Program-made: the position numbers and the translations under genes | NCBI GenBank assembly: GCA_016744995.1 | Contig: JADGDG010000001.1 | Location: 1-38,010, forward strand | Length of the DNA stretch: 38,010 nucleotides | Direction of reading: 5' to 3' | Origin: Gammaproteobacteria bacterium | GTDB taxonomy: Bacteria > Pseudomonadota > Gammaproteobacteria > GRL18 | In this document: positions 1-7,516 of the stretch, piece by piece | Numbering within the stretch: position 1 is the stretch's first letter | Layout of the letters: every line of letters begins with the position of its first letter | The notes under the pieces: model-generated | Databases searched by the model: none | What the model was told of the DNA's origin: nothing | The model's input: only the letters and a program-made list of their open reading frames with translations

Positions 1-50
1 GCATAATTTTATTTTATTGTTTTATAAAGCATATTTAGTGTATCGCTACT

Positions 51-95
51 CTGAAAATCCCTGTGTCCCTGGTTCGATTCCAGGTCTGGGCACCA
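51..95 (+). tRNA. tRNA-Phe(GAA) 3' fragment, probable att site
   Basis: These 45 bases match the 3' part of a gammaproteobacterial tRNA-Phe: anticodon loop with GAA (CTGAAAATCC), variable region, a complete T-arm (CCTGG/TTCGATT/CCAGG), the acceptor 3' strand GTCTGGG and an encoded CCA. The bases to the left (1-50) do not form the matching 5' acceptor strand, D-arm or the 5' side of the anticodon stem, so the gene is only a half. Elements that integrate into tRNA 3' ends leave exactly such a copy at their distal end. The element would then lie to the left, between the intact tRNA-Phe and this scar. The tRNA identity is clear from sequence; the att interpretation is inference. Confidence 0.7.
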
Positions 96-387
96 TTTTA
101 TATGCATTACCAACAACTTACCTCACCTTAAAATCATCAACAATTATTGTTTTTCTTGTGTAGAGACTTAAACTGAAATAATTCTCTATAAATTATTATG
201 CATGTTTTACTGTACACAATCCCGTAAGCATTGCTTTCTATCCACAGTCCTTCATTGAATACCAGATATTTATTTTTATCAAACTTAATGATGCTTGTAT
301 ATTACAGTTAGATTTCAAGTAATGAAACCTAAACTATTATTAGCCAGTTCATACCTTCAATATTGCTGAATATTATCAGTTATCAGG
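96..387. other. AT-rich spacer between tRNA scar and IS66
   Basis: About 290 bases with no convincing reading frame on either strand, no strong hairpin and no recognisable RNA. It separates the tRNA-Phe remnant from the IS66 insertion. Confidence 0.5.
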
Positions 388-395
388 GTTTAATG
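388..395. repeat. IS66 target-site duplication, left copy
   Basis: GTTTAATG immediately outside the left terminal repeat. It is identical to 2611-2618 immediately outside the right end. Eight bases is the duplication length known for the IS66 family. Confidence 0.9.
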
Positions 396-416
396 GTAAC
401 CGCCAATTAATCCCAC
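396..416 (+). repeat. IS66 left inverted repeat
   Basis: Twenty-one bases starting GTAACCGCCAATTAATCC. They are the exact reverse complement of 2590-2610 and mark the left tip of the IS66 element. Confidence 0.93.
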
Positions 417-478
417 CTATGATCTGATTTAGAAGTTATTCAAACTGTTACTTTTCAAACTCACAAAAAGGTAACATT

Positions 479-781
479 ATGCCTCATGAACGAAATGAAG
501 AGATGCAAGCACATCTGGACACTTGGAAATCCAGTGGATTGACTCAGGTTGAATATTGTCAGCAACATAATATTAAACCTCACATATTTACTTACTACAA
601 ATCCAAGCTGGGTTATGGCTCCACTAAAGTGACATCCAATACACTCATGCCAGTTCAAATCGTTTCAGAGCAAAGTCATCGCAGTGGCATTACGATAAAC
701 TTGCCTGATAACTTAAGCATTGATGTCAATCCAGGGTTTGACTCACACACTTTACAGCAAGTTTTAACGCTGTTGAAATAA
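479..781 (+). CDS. tnpA: IS66 accessory protein TnpA
   Basis: This 100-residue protein matches the small first protein of IS66 elements. It has a DNA-binding-like N-terminal half (EEMQAHLDTWKSSGLTQVEYC, a helix-turn-helix pattern ending in HNIKPHIFTYYKSKL) and a variable C-terminal half. In the family it is required for efficient transposition together with TnpB and TnpC. The start ATG follows AAAAGGTAAC, an acceptable ribosome site. The stop lies 4 bases before tnpB, so translation of the two is probably coupled. Length is normal for the family. Confidence 0.9.
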   Translation: MPHERNEEMQAHLDTWKSSGLTQVEYCQQHNIKPHIFTYYKSKLGYGSTKVTSNTLMPVQIVSEQSHRSGITINLPDNLSIDVNPGFDSHTLQQVLTLLK

Positions 782-785
782 TATC

Positions 786-1145
786 ATGCTGAGTATTAAT
801 CATAATACCTGTGTTTATCTGGCTTCTGGCATCACCGACATGAGAAAAAGTATCAATGGCCTGAGCCTGTTAGTGTCAGAAGTGCTTGAACAGGATGTCT
901 TTGGAGATTGTCTGTTTGTTTTTTGTAACCGTAACCGGGATAAACTTAAAATCCTGCATTGGGATAATAATGGTTTCTGGCTCTATTACAAACGACCGGA
1001 AAAAGGTCGATTCAAATGGCCTGCGTTGATTGAAAATCAGACATCAATTCGCTTAACCCAACGAGAATTAAACTGGCTTCTGGATGGTTTGAATATTGAG
1101 AAAATGCAGGCACATCCTACTTTAAAATATACACAAAATAATTGA
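786..1145 (+). CDS. tnpB: IS66 accessory protein TnpB
   Basis: A 119-residue protein of the IS66 TnpB (Orf2) family. It shows the hallmark segments VYLASGITDMRKSINGLS near residues 10-27, FVFCNRNRDKLKILHWDNNG near 43-62, and FWLYYKRPEKGRFKWP near 63-78. TnpB is an accessory transposition factor of unclear biochemistry. Full length, no visible damage. It sits 4 bases after tnpA and is followed by a 54-base gap before the apparent original tnpC start region. Confidence 0.93.
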   Translation: MLSINHNTCVYLASGITDMRKSINGLSLLVSEVLEQDVFGDCLFVFCNRNRDKLKILHWDNNGFWLYYKRPEKGRFKWPALIENQTSIRLTQRELNWLLDGLNIEKMQAHPTLKYTQNN

Positions 1146-1278
1146 TAAAAACACCGATTTAACAAGGTGTTATCAGTGCTTTTGTGGTATAATTCAGCCA
1201 TGATTATCCACTGATAATCTTTCCAAAAAAACCACAGAAGAGCTCCATTCTATACTCTGTGAACAAAGCTCAAAAATA

Positions 1279-2568
1279 GTGGATTTAGAAACAAAACTCC
1301 AGTATTACGAAGAGCAGTTTCGCTCTCTTAATCATAAACGTTTTGGTGCTTCGAGTGAAAAATGTGATGCTCAGTCTGAGCTATTTAATGAAGCCGAAGC
1401 AATTCTTGATGAAGATGAGAATGACCCAGTTTCTCCTGTCGAAGAGGATGGTCAACTGACCATTACTTATACGCGTAAAAAGCCTGGACGTAAACCTTTA
1501 CCCAAAGATCTGCCTCGTGAACAAATCCGTTATGAACTCTCTAAAGAAGAGAAAATCTGTGGCTGTGGTCATCACTTACATGAAATGGGTGAAGATAAAT
1601 CAGAGCAATTGGAAATTATTCCAGCACAAGTTAAAGTCATTGAGCATATCCGAGTCAAATATGCTTGTCGCCACTGTGACAATGGCATTAAAACAGCTTA
1701 TCAAATGCAGCAAAATATCTTACAAGCTGATGAGACACCATTACAGGTGGTCAATGAGCCAGGGCGAGAGGCAAAAACTAAATCCTACATGTGGTTGTAT
1801 CAAACGGGGAGTAGCGGTGGTTCTTCACCACCGGTGGTTATCTATGATTATCAGCTAGGTCGCAGTGGCTTGTATGCTAAAACGTATCTGAAGGATTTTA
1901 CAGGCAAATATCTTCAAACGGATGGCTATTCGGGTTATGCACAAGTGTGCACGCCTGTCAGTGGTATTACATCAGTGGGTTGCTGGGCACATGCCCGCCG
2001 TAAGTTTGATGAAGTGCTCAAAGCTATACCAAAGAACCAGAGAAATAAACCCGGTAAAGCACAAATGGCCATTAACACCATTGCTAAACTGTACGCCATT
2101 GAAAAGCAAAGTCGGGAAATGATGCCTGAACAACGCTATCTTATCCGGCAGGAAAAAAGCCAACCCATTCTAAAGCAGTTTAAAAAATGGCTGGACAAAT
2201 CGATTGACCAGGTACCACCCAAACAACTCCTGGGTAAAGCCATTCATTATACATTGAACCAATGGCAACAACTCATTCAGTATATTGAAAATGGTGAACT
2301 GGATATTGATAATAATGCGGCTGAACGACGCATTAAACCCTTTGTCATTGGAAGAAAGAACTGGCTCTTTAGTCAAACACCTAAAGGAGCTCAAGCCAGT
2401 GCCACACTTTACAGTCTGATTGAAACGGCAAAAGCGAACAATCTGGAACCTCATGCGTATCTCAGATATATTTTGACAGAGTTGCCGAAGTTGGGGCGGC
2501 ATGCTGAGCCTGATGATATAGCTCAATTTCTACCATGGAATTGCTCTGAAAAAATTCAACATTTATAG
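1279..2568 (+). CDS. tnpC: IS66 transposase TnpC, internally deleted
   Basis: The 429-residue frame retains the N-terminal HKRFGASSEK segment, the Cys/His zinc-finger region (CGCGHHLHE near 94-102 and YACRHCDNG near 128-136), and all candidate DDE acidic residues: D151 in QADETP, D215 in TDGYSGY, E349 in NNAAERR. Family members are about 510-530 residues. Here the finger is followed almost directly (residue ~140, base ~1698) by the catalytic domain, so roughly 80 residues of linker are missing in frame. The open frame starts at a GTG. Family-like sequence (DNLSKKTTEELHSILCEQ) continues upstream to about base 1207, and ATG 1200 would reach it only after a one-base shift, so the original start also seems frameshifted. 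Probably non-functional. Confidence 0.85.
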   Translation: MDLETKLQYYEEQFRSLNHKRFGASSEKCDAQSELFNEAEAILDEDENDPVSPVEEDGQLTITYTRKKPGRKPLPKDLPREQIRYELSKEEKICGCGHHLHEMGEDKSEQLEIIPAQVKVIEHIRVKYACRHCDNGIKTAYQMQQNILQADETPLQVVNEPGREAKTKSYMWLYQTGSSGGSSPPVVIYDYQLGRSGLYAKTYLKDFTGKYLQTDGYSGYAQVCTPVSGITSVGCWAHARRKFDEVLKAIPKNQRNKPGKAQMAINTIAKLYAIEKQSREMMPEQRYLIRQEKSQPILKQFKKWLDKSIDQVPPKQLLGKAIHYTLNQWQQLIQYIENGELDIDNNAAERRIKPFVIGRKNWLFSQTPKGAQASATLYSLIETAKANNLEPHAYLRYILTELPKLGRHAEPDDIAQFLPWNCSEKIQHL

Positions 2569-2589
2569 TCGTTGGGTTAACAGGTCAAT

Positions 2590-2610
2590 GTGGGATTAAT
2601 TGGCGGTTAC
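2590..2610 (-). repeat. IS66 right inverted repeat
   Basis: Exact reverse complement of 396-416. It marks the right tip of the element, 21 bases after the tnpC stop. Confidence 0.93.
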
Positions 2611-2618
2611 GTTTAATG
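2611..2618. repeat. IS66 target-site duplication, right copy
   Basis: GTTTAATG, identical to 388-395. Removing the element and one copy restores the presumed pre-insertion sequence. Confidence 0.9.
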
Positions 2619-3071
2619 GGCTTGCTCAGAACTAAAGCCATCTATTCCAGGGTGGTTTTTTACCCATAAAGCTTATTATATCTGCCACGTATTTTCTGGT
2701 AGTGATTGACGCTAAACCGCAATGGTTACCAAGAAAAATGATACCCCAGAAAGCTATAAATATATCCGGTTATTAGCTGCCTCAACTCGACACCATTCCG
2801 GAATAGCTATTTAGCACCGTTGTCTTGATGCTATAACATAGAGTATAGGTATTACTATCGGGCTGATAATCAAATTGATCCTCTACAACTTTAAACCTAG
2901 TTTAGGCTTTATAAGAATAGAAAAAAAAGAAGTGTTAAATCAAACATCAATTCATTATGCAAAAAAATCTAAACAAATATAACGAGTATTTTGATTACAA
3001 CAAAATTGAACATATTATATTTCACAATAAAATAAAATTAGCTATGAAAGAAATTGTAAAGAATAACGACT
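2619..3071. other. Intergenic stretch right of IS66
   Basis: About 450 bases downstream of the IS element and downstream of the minus-strand aminotransferase gene. I see only short unsupported frames, for example a 30-codon one at 2722-2814. A small hairpin-like GGGTGGTTTTTTACCC lies near 2650-2665. No RNA or gene could be supported. Confidence 0.45.
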
Positions 3072-4451
3072 CTATGTACGTAATGATCTTAAAAACTGGG
3101 CTGCAGCAAAGCGTCCGATTCCATCAGGAAAACGGTAGGCATCTTTTAATACAGAGCTGAGTGATTCAAGGAAATAATGAATCTGAGACTTGTCAATAAG
3201 CAGGGGAGGAGTCAGTCTCAGGATATTGGTTCTACTAACTGCTGCAGTGATGATTTGATGCTTGGCCAGTAACTGTACCATAAGCATGTGTCCAAGTAAT
3301 CCACGCTTTTCCATTAAGCGGCCACTGGCTCGTAAACGGAGAGACTCGGGAGCCTTTAACTGAATACCAAGAAGAAGTCCCTTGCCTCGCACCTCATCAA
3401 TCATATCGTAACGTTCTTTTAATTCTTCCAGTCCCTGAGCAAGAAGCTCACCATTTTTTCTGGCATTTTCTACCAGATTCTCTTGATCCAGAACTTTCAG
3501 AGTGGCTAAACCAGCGGCCATAGCATAATCATTAAACTCAAAGGAGGAGCCGTGAACAAATATGCCCGGACGATCGAAAACCTTATTATATAAGTCATTT
3601 CGAATAATTACTCCACCCACTGGCACATAGCCTGCTCCCAAAGCTTTGGCAACAACCAACAAATCAGGTTCAACATTGAAATGCTCTGTAGCAAACAGAC
3701 AACCAGTTCTGCCAAATCCAGTGAACACTTCATCCACAATAAAAGCTGTTTCATATTGTCGACACAAATGCTGTGCCCTCTGGACATAGGCTTGATCCAG
3801 CGGCCTTACTTCCAGACCCTGAATGGGTTCAATAATGAAACCGGCAACATCACCCTGGGCAAGTTCTTTTTCGAGTCGTTCCAGATCATTGCGTGGTATG
3901 GCATCACAGCCTGGTAACATTGGTTCCAGCTTATCGGATATAAAAGGAACACCTGTTACAGACATCGCACCGTAGGTCGCACCGTGGTAGTCACCTTCCA
4001 GGAATAAAAAACGTGGTCGGCCAGTCAGTACTCTTGAAAATTTCAGAGCAGCTTCTACTGCTTCACTACCAGTTGAAGCAAAGAGTACACGGTGTGCTGC
4101 TTTGGGCATATACTTAACAAGGGTTTCGGCTAGTAGTCCAGCTAATAAGGGGATCTCTCGGTCGACCATATTAGGTGGAGAAAGATCAAGTAATTCATGC
4201 ATAACAGAACGTGCAACCGGATGGTTTCGGCCAATGGCAAATACACCATTTCCAGCATCAAAATCCAGATAACGCACTTCTGCCTCATCATAGAGATAGG
4301 CACCCTGTGCTCTGGTAAATTTACAATCTGTTTGCAGGTGGCGTGCCCCACGCACCTTCCAGGGATCAATATATTGTTCGAATATCTGGTGTCTATGGAC
4401 TGCCCGTGACTCAAGGAGCTCATTTAAAGAATTGTAAGAAGGTTTTTTCAT
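3072..4451 (-). CDS. Class III PLP-dependent aminotransferase
   Basis: This 459-residue protein is a class III (ornithine/acetylornithine/GABA-type) aminotransferase. Visible landmarks are TGSEAVEAALKFSR near 127-140 (cofactor phosphate binding), YHGAT near 155-159, IVDEVFTGFGRTG near 238-250 (D240 pairs with the pyridine nitrogen), and VVAKALGAGYVPVGG with the Schiff-base lysine K269. Length is typical, with an N-terminal extension of about 45 residues and a C-terminal tail. It lies 27 bases downstream of the cupin gene on the same strand, so the two are probably one transcript. Its place beside a glycan locus suggests amino-sugar or amino-acid decoration chemistry, but the substrate cannot be read from sequence. 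The domain assignment is firm; the role is inference. Confidence 0.9.
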   Translation of the reverse strand: MKKPSYNSLNELLESRAVHRHQIFEQYIDPWKVRGARHLQTDCKFTRAQGAYLYDEAEVRYLDFDAGNGVFAIGRNHPVARSVMHELLDLSPPNMVDREIPLLAGLLAETLVKYMPKAAHRVLFASTGSEAVEAALKFSRVLTGRPRFLFLEGDYHGATYGAMSVTGVPFISDKLEPMLPGCDAIPRNDLERLEKELAQGDVAGFIIEPIQGLEVRPLDQAYVQRAQHLCRQYETAFIVDEVFTGFGRTGCLFATEHFNVEPDLLVVAKALGAGYVPVGGVIIRNDLYNKVFDRPGIFVHGSSFEFNDYAMAAGLATLKVLDQENLVENARKNGELLAQGLEELKERYDMIDEVRGKGLLLGIQLKAPESLRLRASGRLMEKRGLLGHMLMVQLLAKHQIITAAVSRTNILRLTPPLLIDKSQIHYFLESLSSVLKDAYRFPDGIGRFAAAQFLRSLRT

Positions 4452-4478
4452 AAGAAAGTCTCTATCAGTTCAACATTA

Positions 4479-4919
4479 TTACTGTAGACCAAACCACCGT
4501 CTGATACGTTTGAACCACCAAGACCAATGATTCATCCACAATAATGAGAGGTGGTGGTTCTGGCCTTTCGGATTGGCAGAAACTGCAGAAACCAGCGAGT
4601 CAGAAAAGGCAGCGATAAAAGTTAAGTCCTCTTTGCCAGTATTGTGAGTACTGTGAACAACATGGGGGGGAATCCACACAGAATCCCCAGCCTTCACCAT
4701 ATAGTTTTTATTATCTATCCTGACAACACCAGAGCCGGACAAGAAAGTGACAGCTTCTTCTGTGTCATGGAGATGAGGAGCATGAGAGGCGCCTGGGTTT
4801 AACCAACCCCGCAATAGTGCCAGATGACGAGTGCCATCACGTCCATCAATTAATTTGACACCGAACAATCCCGGTTCAACTTCAATGCAATGGGTAAGTT
4901 CTTTTTTTATATGGATCAT
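4479..4919 (-). CDS. Small cupin-domain protein
   Basis: A 146-residue single-domain cupin. Motif 1 is HAPHLHDTEEAVTFLSGSG (residues 46-64), with metal-binding candidates H49, H51 and E55. Motif 2 is IPPHVVHSTHNTG (83-95), with H86, H89 and H92. Such proteins may be metal-dependent isomerases, dioxygenases or sensors; which one applies here is not evident. The last 30 residues are rich in Trp and Arg (WMNHWSWWFKRIRRWFG), an amphipathic basic-aromatic tail that is not part of the cupin fold and may touch membrane. First gene of a probable two-gene minus-strand operon with the aminotransferase. Confidence 0.85.
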   Translation of the reverse strand: MIHIKKELTHCIEVEPGLFGVKLIDGRDGTRHLALLRGWLNPGASHAPHLHDTEEAVTFLSGSGVVRIDNKNYMVKAGDSVWIPPHVVHSTHNTGKEDLTFIAAFSDSLVSAVSANPKGQNHHLSLLWMNHWSWWFKRIRRWFGLQ

Positions 4920-5253
4920 AAAAAAACCTTATGTTCCAGCTTGAATTTTTTAAGAAACTAACTTAGCACTGCACAGGTTCCAATTTCTGGGCTATACTGA
5001 AAAAGTGACCGTCCATAAACGTGTGCTTTTGATGTGAGTGCTATTAAGATATATTAATAGCATTCATCAATGTGTGCAACATTGTTTTGAAGTACTTCGG
5101 TTATGTTGTTTAATTGCTACTTAAATTAATTTACTAATGGTATAAATTTAAAGGCATGGAATCAAATTTACCCCCTAAATTTTTTAAGTTTCCTTACAAA
5201 GGACACCATGCGCATGAATTAACTACTGAAGCTCTGATGTGGAGCAGGCAAAT
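4920..5253. promoter_or_regulatory. Divergent promoter region, with leader candidates
   Basis: The region between the divergent cupin (minus) and first GT2 (plus) genes must hold promoters for both. A TATACT box (4993-4998) is a possible plus-strand -10. A strong ribosome-site match AAAGGA precedes a four-codon frame (ATG CGC ATG AAT TAA, 5208-5222). A 33-codon frame (5156-5257) overlaps the GT2 start. Which of these is used cannot be decided from sequence. Confidence 0.35.
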
Positions 5254-5257
5254 ATGA
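5156..5257 (+). CDS. Possible 33-residue leader ORF overlapping GT2 start
   Basis: A short frame whose stop TGA overlaps the ATG of the glycosyltransferase gene as ATGA, a classic translational-coupling layout. The predicted peptide has a balanced, coding-like composition (KFFKFPYKGHHAHELTTEAL). Against it: the only nearby purine run, AAGG, ends just 1 base before the ATG, which is too close for an efficient ribosome site, and no homologue is recognised. Treat as a candidate only. Confidence 0.25.
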   Translation: MESNLPPKFFKFPYKGHHAHELTTEALMWSRQI

Positions 5258-6342
5258 TATCTTTACCTCGTATTAGTATCGTATTATCTACCTTTAATCG
5301 GTGCCAGACTCTTGTCAGAGTACTTGATCACTTGAATAATCAGAATCTGCCTGGAAGCCAATTTGAAGTAATCGTATCAGATGATGGCTCGAAAGACAGA
5401 ACAAAAGAAATAGTTTACAACATAAGTTCTCGAGTAGATTTCCATTTAATCTATGAGCGACATGCTAACCATGGCCCGGGATTTACCCACAATGCAGGTA
5501 TTCGCCAAGCGTCTGCATCAATTATTCTATTGCTGGCAGATGATGTGCTGCTAGAGCCAGATGCAATTTCAACTCATCTGCAAGCACACACAGAACATCC
5601 TGATTCCAATTGTGCAATTCTAGGCTATGTCCAACAATCCTTAGAGCTTGATCAAACCGTTTTTCTACGTCACTGGGATCCACATCGATGCTTAGGTGAT
5701 TTACAAGATCATGCTGAAATACCCTCAACTTTTTTCTGGGCCAATAATATTTCCTTTAAACGTAACTTTGTGCTGAGCAACGGGCTGTTTCAGGAAATAC
5801 CTGGACGTGGTGGCCCTGCGGCTCATGAAGATGTGGAACTGGGATGCCGTCTGGCTCACCACGGGTTACGGATATTTCATTACAAAGATGCATTTGGATA
5901 TCATTTTCACAATGAGACTTTGGATAGTGCACTGCAGCGCTCCTATGAGCGTGGATATAACTGGCATGATTTTGCTGTAGCTGTTTCTGAGCAGGACATT
6001 GCTGTACGGTATAAAGTGTACGACAAACATATGTTGCTCAACCACTTGCATGTACTACTCAGATTTGGCCGCTCCCCTGCTCTTATGCATAAGGATTTTT
6101 CCTTTCTTATGTTTTTAAAAAAAATGGTATATCCACTGCTTTTCAATCGTTGGAGTGTGCCTGTATTCTGGATCCCCACATTTGAGTATGCAGAAAAACA
6201 ACCTGTAATAGCTGCTTTAATGCATGACAATTTTTACAAAGGTGTCGTTCATTTCTATTTTCATAAAGGTATCTGCGATGAACAACAGGGTACTAATTCT
6301 ATTCGTTTGCAAAAGAATAAGGCCTCTGATTATGGTGATTAA
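5254..6342 (+). CDS. GT2 family glycosyltransferase (sister group A)
   Basis: A 362-residue GT-A fold glycosyltransferase. It has the N-terminal ISIVLSTFNR strand, nucleotide-binding SDDGSKDRT, and GPGFTHNAGI followed by LLLADDV, which is the DXD-equivalent metal site. An EDVELGCRL motif in the middle is the usual acceptor/catalytic-base region. I chose ATG 5254 because GGAG sits 9 bases upstream; a GTG at 5239 is possible but lacks a ribosome site. It closely resembles the genes at 6387, 18123-17074 and 19190-18201, sharing WDP, FKR and YERGxN blocks. The protein has no obvious export signal, so it acts in the cytoplasm. Donor and acceptor sugars are unknown. Confidence 0.9.
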   Translation: MISLPRISIVLSTFNRCQTLVRVLDHLNNQNLPGSQFEVIVSDDGSKDRTKEIVYNISSRVDFHLIYERHANHGPGFTHNAGIRQASASIILLLADDVLLEPDAISTHLQAHTEHPDSNCAILGYVQQSLELDQTVFLRHWDPHRCLGDLQDHAEIPSTFFWANNISFKRNFVLSNGLFQEIPGRGGPAAHEDVELGCRLAHHGLRIFHYKDAFGYHFHNETLDSALQRSYERGYNWHDFAVAVSEQDIAVRYKVYDKHMLLNHLHVLLRFGRSPALMHKDFSFLMFLKKMVYPLLFNRWSVPVFWIPTFEYAEKQPVIAALMHDNFYKGVVHFYFHKGICDEQQGTNSIRLQKNKASDYGD

Positions 6343-6386
6343 ATCAGATTTAATTATAAGATTCTTATCTGCTCAGACAACTCATC

Positions 6387-7457
6387 ATGAATTGTCTTAG
6401 TGTTGTCATTCCGACCTATAACCGTCAACAAATTCTTGCACAAAATCTTTTATGCCTTGCTGCTCAGACATTGAATAATAACGCCTTTGAAGTCATTGTC
6501 GTTGATGATGGCTCTGATGACAATACCCGTGATATGATTCAAAATCTGACTAACACTCTCCCTTTTAAATTACGCTATTTTTATCACAACAACCGCGGAC
6601 CGGGCTATACTCAGAATCGAGGTATCTTAGAGGCAGAGCACTCCCTGATTTTGCTCCTGGCAGATGATGCTCTGGCAACTCCCGGACTGTTGCAGGAACA
6701 CTTGCGACTGCACCAGCTCCACCCGGAACCTCAGTTAGCTGTTGCCGGGAAAATGCTGCAATCACCGGAATTGCCTGATACACTTTTTTTAAAGAACTGG
6801 GACCCTTGGGAAAATTGCTATCTGGAATCCTTTGAAGAGTTAGAGTATATTTATTTCTGGGGATGCAACCTTTCCTTCAAGCGTTCATTACTCATAGAAC
6901 ATGGCCTTTTTCTGGAGCGAAAGGGAGCCGCTATGGAAGATGTGGAACTTGGATTCCGTCTTACCTGCAAGGCTGGTATGCAACTACTGTATGGTAAGCA
7001 TGCTTTGTGCTACCACCAGCATGCTGAAACCATTGAAAGTGCCTGCACTCGAGCATATGAACGTGGTTTAAACTTTGACCTGCTAATGGATAATGTAACA
7101 GATCCATTTTTATATGCCCGGTTACGGCTTCTCGGCCAGCCTGCCTATAAACCACTGTCAACGGACCTTGAGCCATGTGAGCAACTATTTGGCACAGATA
7201 AAATGGTGCAGCGAGAAAAATGGCGATTGTGTGTTTGGCGCAGAGTTTTATATCAGCTGCTCTTCAGTTCATACACGGTACATGCTCTATGGCTGCCATT
7301 GATAAAAGCAGCGCATCATTATCCGGTACTCGAACCATTGGTTGATAAACGAATAATAAATGGCACTGTGTTGTATTTCCTCAATGCTGGCATTCATGAG
7401 TTGCACAGGCGACAGCAAAGTAAACACGACACCACAGCTACAGGACAGAAGATCTGA
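6387..7457 (+). CDS. GT2 family glycosyltransferase (sister group B)
   Basis: A 356-residue GT2 enzyme, 44 bases after its sister gene and on the same strand. Motifs are LSVVIPTYNRQQ at the N-terminus, VVDDGSDDNT, GPGYTQNRGI, LLLADDA (DXD-equivalent), MLQSPELPDT, NWDPWE, EHGLF, MEDVELGFRL and YERGLNFD. The order and spacing match the neighbouring paralogue almost block for block, so the two probably arose by duplication and then diverged in specificity. It likely adds a sugar to the lipid-linked repeat unit. The specific linkage is unknown. Confidence 0.9.
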   Translation: MNCLSVVIPTYNRQQILAQNLLCLAAQTLNNNAFEVIVVDDGSDDNTRDMIQNLTNTLPFKLRYFYHNNRGPGYTQNRGILEAEHSLILLLADDALATPGLLQEHLRLHQLHPEPQLAVAGKMLQSPELPDTLFLKNWDPWENCYLESFEELEYIYFWGCNLSFKRSLLIEHGLFLERKGAAMEDVELGFRLTCKAGMQLLYGKHALCYHQHAETIESACTRAYERGLNFDLLMDNVTDPFLYARLRLLGQPAYKPLSTDLEPCEQLFGTDKMVQREKWRLCVWRRVLYQLLFSSYTVHALWLPLIKAAHHYPVLEPLVDKRIINGTVLYFLNAGIHELHRRQQSKHDTTATGQKI

Positions 7458-7516
7458 AATCATATGCAAACTTCCAGACGACTTAACAGATATATTACCA
7501 AACAGGAAACATCTGT

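Larger units (their letters stand above)
396..2610. mobile_element. IS66-family insertion sequence (2215 bp)
   Basis: The element has perfect 21-bp inverted terminal repeats (396-416 and 2590-2610, outermost bases GTAACCGCC), an exact 8-bp target duplication (GTTTAATG on both sides), and the family gene order tnpA-tnpB-tnpC on the plus strand. Intact IS66 elements are usually around 2.5 kb, so this copy is short by the length missing from tnpC. The flawless repeats and duplication suggest recent insertion. The damage to tnpC suggests it cannot move by itself unless an intact copy elsewhere supplies transposase. Confidence 0.95.

Noticed and set aside
2957..3160. A 67-codon plus-strand frame
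   Set aside because: Low-complexity Asn/Lys/Ile-rich content, no ribosome site, and its 3' end lies opposite the aminotransferase C-terminus.
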